Assembly (NCBI GenBank): GCA_937899365.1
Contig: CALBPH010000130.1
Coordinates: 1 to 9,115, forward strand
Direction: 5' to 3'
From: an uncultured Leptolyngbya sp.
GTDB lineage: Bacteria > Cyanobacteriota > Cyanobacteriia > Phormidesmidales > Phormidesmidaceae
Length of the DNA: 9,115 nucleotides
Under the pieces are notes generated by a model, which worked only from the letters and a program-made list of their open reading frames with translations, was not told the DNA's origin and searched no databases. Positions 5,427-9,115 of this stretch are shown in pieces. A program made the translations under genes and the position numbers. How positions within the stretch are numbered: the stretch's first letter is position 1; the number at the start of each line of letters is the position of its first letter.

Positions 5427-7595
5427 CTATTGTTCTCTCCAACGGGTGATCTCGGTCTGGGCCTGCTGGTAGTTCTGGGTATTTTCGGGGATCAGTGACG
5501 CGGCCTCAATGGCACTGTCGTATCGCCCTTGAGCCGCCCGCGCCCGCGCAATGGTGAGCATTTTTTCGGTCCATTCACCGATCAGCCGCTGGGCATCGCC
5601 ATGCTCAATGGGTAGGTTGTCGGGGACGTCCTGCAGCTTCAAAATTCCATTTTGATAGGTGCTGGCTTGGCCGAGACGCGGTATTGCCTGGGCCTCGCGG
5701 ATCAGGGCCCTGGCATCGGCGCGGGTCTGCCAAAAGCTAATCCGTTCCTGGGCGGTTTGATAGACATCGGCAGGCTCGCTGGGAATTAGCTCGGCGGCGT
5801 TAATGGCGGCGTCTAATTCGCTCTCAGCGGCGCGACCCTCGGCCAGGTCAAGGATCACCTGGCTCCAGCGCTTGATGTCGGCCTGGGCCTGGGCATAGTT
5901 GGGATCACCAGGGGGGATTTGACGGGCAGTTGCGATCGCACCCGCAAACCGAGAAGCCTGACTAGGCCGTAACGACCGCCGCGCCTCAGCCAGCAGTGCC
6001 GACGTATCCGTCGCGGTCGTCGTCGTATTACCCGCCGCAGCCACCACACCATCGGGGCTGGTCGCCACAGCATCTCCCCCATCAGCGGCCACAGCATCGG
6101 GGTCATCCACCACACCGCCAGCCTCCTCCACATCCAACTCCGCATCCGGGTTGTCTGGGGTCTGCGGCTCCTCAGTCTCCGATTCCTCAGGGTCTGGGTC
6201 CTCGGTATCTGACTCTTCGGTGCCTGCAGGCTCAGTAGATGGGGCACCATCCGGTGCCGCAGCCGTTGACGCCTCCGCCGCCCCATCCACCGTTGGCCCA
6301 GCTTCAGGAGCGTCCGGAGGAACTACATCCGGATCGGTCTCACCATCGGTCTCACCACCCCCTATCCCATCAGGGTCCAAACCAACCCGCGCCAGCCAAT
6401 CAGGCGGCACACGTTCCAGCGCAGTTTGCACCGCCGGCTGGTCACGAAACAGAACCGCACCCAGCAACAACAGAGCCACCAAGGCACCCAACGCCCCTAA
6501 ACAACCACCCGTACGCCCCTTACTAGTCGGCTCATCATCAGGCAGTTCATTCTCCAGGGTGGTGCCATAGACATCGGCCTCGTCATCATCAGCCTCAACC
6601 GGATCTAGCGAGAACGGCTCCCGTTGCGGTTCCTCTGGTAAATCATCTTCTAAAATCAACACCTGCTCAGGCTCAGGAACCAGCCCCGCCCCATCATCCC
6701 AATCAACTGCATCCGGGTTATCGGGAATCAGCGGCTCGGTCTCCGGCGCATAAACTGCAGTATCTGGATTATCGGGAATCAGTGGCTCGGTCTCCGGTAC
6801 GTCTATACCCTGAGCTGCTGCATCACCTTGAGCTGCGGCCTCAGGGGCAGATGTATCCCGTTGATGCCACAATAACCGAAACTTTTGCTCCTCTGGTAAA
6901 GCCACCAGCGGATTTTGAATGGGTCGCCAGTGGTGTTCACACAGCTCGGGGACCCGTTCTACTAAATAGCGTTCCAGGTGGCTGAGGGTGGCACAGCCGT
7001 CATAGCGCAGTCCTTCTAACAGCGCAGCCGTAAACAACCCATGACGAACCGCCAAGGTTTCATGGGAGAACTCATTGGGCTGACAAGACAAGATCAGCGG
7101 AATGCGGGCTTTGCGCGCCAGCTTAGTCACCTGCTCACCAATCGCCTGACCCGCCAGGGCACTCTGGCTGCGGTTCATATCCAGCACCATCATGGTGTTC
7201 TGGGTCGGTGCTTGCTTTAGGTGTTTGACCACATCCTGTAGGGAGATCCCAGTTTGTTTAACCTGGGCCGGGTCCCCATCAACGGGCATCAGATAGTCCT
7301 TATTATCTGCCTGGGCCCCATAGCCACTGAAATAAAACCAGACGGTGTCATCACGTTGTACCCGCCCTTGGCAAATGGTTTCTAACCAGTCATTAATGGC
7401 CACTCGGTCAGGGTAGACCGCTTCCTGCTCGGTCGACGTAGACAAATCACTCAGCAAGATGCAATTTTCCGGTGCAAATCCGGCATCATCAATCAGATAT
7501 CGCCGAATACCCACCGCATCATTTTGAGCCTGCATCAGGGGCTGAAAACCCTGATACTGATTGATTCCGATAATAATTGCCCAGCAAGTCGACAT
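5427..7595 (-). CDS. Caspase-like (peptidase C14) protein with both catalytic residues replaced: predicted pseudo-orthocaspase
   Basis: The 722-residue protein begins with a caspase/p20-like domain (about 1-245), recognisable from WAIIIGINQYQGFQPLMQAQNDA and the GLFTAALLEGL segment (186-196). In active members the catalytic His lies in a SGHG motif; here it is SGYG with Tyr92 (codon 7320-7322). The catalytic Cys normally follows the Asp of an LDxC motif; here it is LDMNRS with Asn141 (codon 7173-7175). Proteolysis by the usual dyad is therefore not expected, and a binding or regulatory role is more likely. After the domain come an acidic linker with a duplicated PETEPLIPDNPD, a Gly/Leu-rich membrane segment (about 364-383), a long Asp/Glu/Pro/Thr linker (about 405-530) and helical C-terminal repeats (about 533-722). 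If the membrane segment inserts, the caspase domain and the repeats lie on opposite sides. The ATG at 7595 has a GGTGA-like site six bases upstream. The DUF427 gene follows after three bases. Fold assignment is firm; function is inferred. Confidence 0.93.
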   Translation of the reverse strand: MSTCWAIIIGINQYQGFQPLMQAQNDAVGIRRYLIDDAGFAPENCILLSDLSTSTEQEAVYPDRVAINDWLETICQGRVQRDDTVWFYFSGYGAQADNKDYLMPVDGDPAQVKQTGISLQDVVKHLKQAPTQNTMMVLDMNRSQSALAGQAIGEQVTKLARKARIPLILSCQPNEFSHETLAVRHGLFTAALLEGLRYDGCATLSHLERYLVERVPELCEHHWRPIQNPLVALPEEQKFRLLWHQRDTSAPEAAAQGDAAAQGIDVPETEPLIPDNPDTAVYAPETEPLIPDNPDAVDWDDGAGLVPEPEQVLILEDDLPEEPQREPFSLDPVEADDDEADVYGTTLENELPDDEPTSKGRTGGCLGALGALVALLLLGAVLFRDQPAVQTALERVPPDWLARVGLDPDGIGGGETDGETDPDVVPPDAPEAGPTVDGAAEASTAAAPDGAPSTEPAGTEESDTEDPDPEESETEEPQTPDNPDAELDVEEAGGVVDDPDAVAADGGDAVATSPDGVVAAAGNTTTTATDTSALLAEARRSLRPSQASRFAGAIATARQIPPGDPNYAQAQADIKRWSQVILDLAEGRAAESELDAAINAAELIPSEPADVYQTAQERISFWQTRADARALIREAQAIPRLGQASTYQNGILKLQDVPDNLPIEHGDAQRLIGEWTEKMLTIARARAAQGRYDSAIEAASLIPENTQNYQQAQTEITRWREQ
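5430..5939 (-). repeat. Degenerate repeats of about 28 residues at the C-terminus of the pseudo-caspase
   Basis: Three protein repeats share the pattern AI-x2-A-x2-IP, a short variable stretch, then Y-x2-(A/T)AQ-x2-I-x2-W. They lie at residues 553-579, 597-624 and 695-722. A more diverged copy lies around 636-675 (QAIP to GEWTEK). They resemble TPR-like helical hairpins found in other cyanobacterial membrane proteins and probably form an interaction surface. Copies are similar as protein only, so the expansion is old. Confidence 0.6.
5932..5939. other. HIP1 octamer GCGATCGC
   Basis: Second HIP1 copy, inside the start of the C-terminal repeats of the pseudo-caspase gene. I found no others in the window. 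Confidence 0.8.
6711..6797 (-). repeat. 36-base direct repeat, period 51, in the acidic linker of the pseudo-caspase
   Basis: The segments 6711-6746 and 6762-6797 differ at three positions and both encode PETEPLIPDNPD (residues 284-295 and 267-278). The near-identity at DNA level points to a recent in-frame duplication within a disordered linker. Confidence 0.85.
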
Positions 7596-7749
7596 CAGAG
7601 ATCACCAAGTACAGATTGACGTTGAAGGTAACAAACGCATTCAGCGCCATATGGTACTGCAAGTTGAGACATTTGCGCTCATATCCGGTATCAACTTATA
7701 AGTCGATGTCCCATTAAACAGCGTTCGTATCCAGAAGAGTAGTCTTTGC

Positions 7750-7836
7750 CGTTGCTGATTTAGAAGATGAACTGATCGACGAGATATGCCATAGGACAGT
7801 ATCTCGCAGATAAAATCATACCGAGGATCAGCAACG
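7750..7836. repeat. Nested inverted repeat: 10-bp outer and 7-bp inner stem
   Basis: CGTTGCTGAT (7750-7759) pairs perfectly with ATCAGCAACG (7827-7836). Inside it, CGAGATA (7780-7786) pairs perfectly with TATCTCG (7800-7806). On the plus strand six Ts follow at about 7845-7850. The 87-base unit could be a structured RNA or a small non-autonomous element bounded by terminal inverted repeats. Confidence 0.5.
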
Positions 7837-7918
7837 CCTAGGTTTTTTATAGGGTAAACCCCAAAGTTTTAATCTGAATGGACGAGTCATACCAAATCCG
7901 AATTCAGTAAGCCCGAGC

Positions 7919-7979
7919 AATCCTGTAGGGGCAATCCCTTGTGGTTGCCCTGCGAGATCGGGGGCAGGCAACCAGGATT
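7919..7979. repeat. Hairpin-rich intergenic repeat of cyanobacterial type
   Basis: AATCCTG (7919-7925) is complementary to CAGGATT (7973-7979). Within it, GGTTGCCCTGC (7943-7953) pairs with GCAGGCAACC (7964-7973) with one bulged base, and GGGCAA/TTGCCC (about 7929-7950) gives an alternative hairpin. The TAGGGGCAATCCCTTGTGG type of sequence is, from memory, a recurrent intergenic repeat in cyanobacterial genomes. The repeat status cannot be proved here because only one copy is in the window. Confidence 0.5.
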
Positions 7980-8184
7980 TCGTATCCACCCCCCATCCAA
8001 TCAAAATTGTGGCCAGGATAGCGGCCCCATGGATGATCATTCACGATACAAAAGTGGGAAAGTTTGACAATAGTTTTATTGATTAGACCGCATCCTCCAG
8101 ATTTTCCTGAAACCACAGATGTGGCGCGGTTTATATTACAGTTCTATCCGTACGCCATTAATCGCTAGCTAGCCGTTGATCTAC

Positions 8185-8652
8185 ATGTCTACGACATCAC
8201 CCTATCGCCCCTATTCCAGACGACGACGCCAGCGCCCCCTATCGCAACGTCTCAGTGCCTCATTTGCCCCCGTCGGGTTAGCGGTATTACTAGGAACGTC
8301 AGGGGCTTTATGGCTGACGGAAGCACTGATTATGCCCAAGGCTTCCTATGCTTACACCTCACGGTTAAATCTATTTTTGACCTTAGAACAGGGTGAACCC
8401 TACAGCACCTTGGTGAGACGGGCAAATATGGCGGCGCGGGCGGGGGCGCAGCGTAGTTTTGACCAGGATCTGCTAATTACGGAAGTGGTGATTAGTGTGA
8501 CGGGGGAGAACAGCGATGGCATCGCTGTGCCGGTCCTTAATCTGCGAGTGAGCCGTCAAGAGTGGAGCCAGCAGCCGGTGACGGAGTATTGGGCTACCTA
8601 CTATCGCGGCGCTCGAGTATTACTGGAGTCTTCGTCAGAATCTTCGTTTTAG
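8185..8652 (+). CDS. Small single-pass membrane or exported protein of unknown function
   Basis: I do not recognise this family. From ATG 8185 the product has 155 residues; a TTG at 8176 could add three, and no clear Shine-Dalgarno is present. The N-terminus is strongly basic (about 8-25, with SRRRRQR), followed by a hydrophobic segment (about 27-49, FAPVGLAVLLGTSGALWL), the pattern of a signal anchor or long signal peptide. The remaining about 105 residues look like one compact alpha/beta domain: YAYTSRLNLFLTLEQGE, then YSTLVRRANMAARAGAQRSF, then alternating strands (LLITEVVISVTG, VPVLNLRVSRQEW, YWATYYRGARVLLE) and a Ser-rich end. By the positive-inside rule the domain faces the periplasm or lumen. 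It precedes rpmF by 64 bases in the same direction, so co-transcription is possible. Confidence 0.8.
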   Translation: MSTTSPYRPYSRRRRQRPLSQRLSASFAPVGLAVLLGTSGALWLTEALIMPKASYAYTSRLNLFLTLEQGEPYSTLVRRANMAARAGAQRSFDQDLLITEVVISVTGENSDGIAVPVLNLRVSRQEWSQQPVTEYWATYYRGARVLLESSSESSF

Positions 8653-8716
8653 AAGCTGTGCTAAGCGCACGACTTTAGTTTATTATCGATAGGTTATCTA
8701 ACTTTTTCCCAGGTCC

Positions 8717-8896
8717 ATGGCAGTTCCTAAGAAGAAACGATCCAAATCGAAGCGCAACATGCACCGCGCGGTTTGGAAGAAAAAAGCAGAATTACAGGCT
8801 CAACGGGCTCTTAGCCTGGGTAAGTCGGTATTGACTAATCGCTCCAATAGCTTCGAGTATCCTCAGGATGATGAGGATGAGGACGACGACGAGTAA
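8717..8896 (+). CDS. rpmF: 50S ribosomal protein L32
   Basis: The 59-residue product is ribosomal protein L32, a small basic component of the large subunit. It starts with the signature AVPKKKRSKSKRNMHRA and continues with VWKKKAELQAQRALSLGKSV (19-38). The zinc-binding Cys residues found in many bacterial L32 proteins are absent, as is usual in cyanobacteria. The C-terminus is a run of acidic residues (DDEDEDDDE, 51-59). The ATG at 8717 gives the expected conserved N-terminus; only a weak AGG lies upstream. It is followed 23 bases later by a strong hairpin terminator, so it ends its transcription unit. Confidence 0.97.
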   Translation: MAVPKKKRSKSKRNMHRAVWKKKAELQAQRALSLGKSVLTNRSNSFEYPQDDEDEDDDE

Positions 8897-8919
8897 AGCC
8901 ACGTCTTCTTTAGTTTTAC

Positions 8920-8963
8920 AAAAGCAGCGGGTGAGGTTCCTTAGAACCTCACCCGCTGCTTTT
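8920..8963 (+). terminator. Rho-independent terminator after rpmF
   Basis: A perfect 20-bp inverted repeat (arms 8920-8939 and 8944-8963) surrounds a 4-base loop CTTA. The stem is GC-rich in the middle and begins with AAAA and ends with TTTT. It is the strongest hairpin in the window. Because of the A-run on the left it could also stop transcription arriving from the right. Confidence 0.88.
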
Positions 8964-9115
8964 GGGTATCTTTATAACCCTTAGGCCACAGATGTGTTGA
9001 TTTAGAGGTGGATGGCCCTAATCAAAAAAACTGTGTAGATTAAAAACAAAAAATGCTGGTGCGGCATTGTCGCTTCTTTACCAATTTGGCCCAGGCTCAA
9101 TGATTATGTTGTTAG
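8964..9115. other. Right-end intergenic sequence
   Basis: This AT-rich stretch after the terminator holds no gene I can support. A plus-strand frame beginning at ATG 9100 with AGG six bases upstream (MIMLL, running off the end) could be the start of the next gene, but 16 bases are too few to judge. Confidence 0.4.

Larger units (their letters stand above)
7596..8184. other. Intergenic region between divergent genes, with inverted repeats and an intergenic repeat element
   Basis: This 589-base stretch holds no convincing gene. Two minus-strand open frames (7828-8040 and 7904-8116) run through an inverted-repeat element and are judged spurious. Features seen are a 10-base palindrome ACTTATAAGT at 7694-7703, about 100 bases ahead of the pseudo-caspase start (possible operator or promoter region), a nested inverted repeat at 7750-7836, and a hairpin-rich repeat at 7919-7979. 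TTGACA occurs at 8064-8069 on the plus strand but no well-spaced -10 follows. TATATT at 8132-8137 is a possible -10 for the downstream plus-strand gene. Confidence 0.6.

Noticed and set aside
5855..6570. Several long frames opposite or within the acidic linker of the pseudo-caspase (5855-6286 minus, 6151-6570 plus, 6239-6526 plus)
   Set aside because: These are frame shadows of a GC-rich low-complexity linker; their products are Arg-, Ser- or Pro/His-rich without domains.
7561..7701. Short plus-strand frame containing HQVQIDVEGNKRIQRHMVL
   Set aside because: The sequence looks protein-like, but the only start (TTG 7561) lies in antisense overlap with the pseudo-caspase start, there is no ribosome binding site, and the frame is only 46 codons.
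8064..8092. TTGACA at 8064 as a sigma-70 promoter for the 8185 gene
   Set aside because: At 16-18 bases spacing the downstream sequence (around ACCGCA) does not resemble a -10 box.
7828..8116. Two overlapping 70-codon minus-strand frames
   Set aside because: They overlap each other in different frames and run through the hairpin-rich repeat; neither has a Shine-Dalgarno or a known domain.

Overview
The window looks like a chromosomal segment of a filamentous or leptolyngbyoid-type cyanobacterium. Evidence: two HIP1 octamers (GCGATCGC), a caspase-like protein with cyanobacterial architecture, a DUF427 protein, a GHL10 glycosidase preceded by SLH-like sequence, a eukaryotic-eIF1-like SUI1 protein, an L32 with an acidic tail, and an intergenic repeat of the kind common in cyanobacterial genomes. 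No transposase, integrase, tRNA, rRNA or CRISPR array was seen. The genus cannot be fixed from the sequence.

Layout. Positions 1-333 (+) hold the 3' end of a gene whose product ends in a Pro/Glu/Thr-rich tail. Convergent to it is a minus-strand cluster at 354-3703, read right to left: a membrane-anchored disordered protein of unknown function, a SUI1/eIF1-like translation factor with a strong ribosome binding site, and a secreted GHL10-type glycosidase. The glycosidase reading frame is broken into two overlapping pieces (1718-2092 and 354-1724), apparently by a one-base frameshift. A 509-base intergenic stretch (3704-4212) with two inverted repeats follows, then a plus-strand gene of unknown function (4213-4926) carrying a heptapeptide duplication.

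The second minus-strand unit (7595 down to 4929) is the most interesting part. It encodes a 722-residue caspase-domain protein in which the catalytic His and Cys positions are Tyr92 and Asn141, so it is a predicted pseudo-orthocaspase. The caspase domain is followed by a membrane segment, an acidic linker and C-terminal helical repeats. Three bases downstream, in the same transcription direction, lies a DUF427 gene. The 589-base region upstream (7596-8184) carries a nested inverted repeat and a hairpin-rich intergenic repeat.

The right end reads on the plus strand: a small membrane-anchored protein of unknown function (8185-8652), rpmF for ribosomal protein L32 (8717-8896), and a strong hairpin terminator. 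Function is firm for rpmF and SUI1; the fold family is firm for the caspase-like, GHL10 and DUF427 proteins; the other genes are unrecognised. Two-gene co-transcription of the pseudo-caspase and DUF427 genes is inferred from spacing only.
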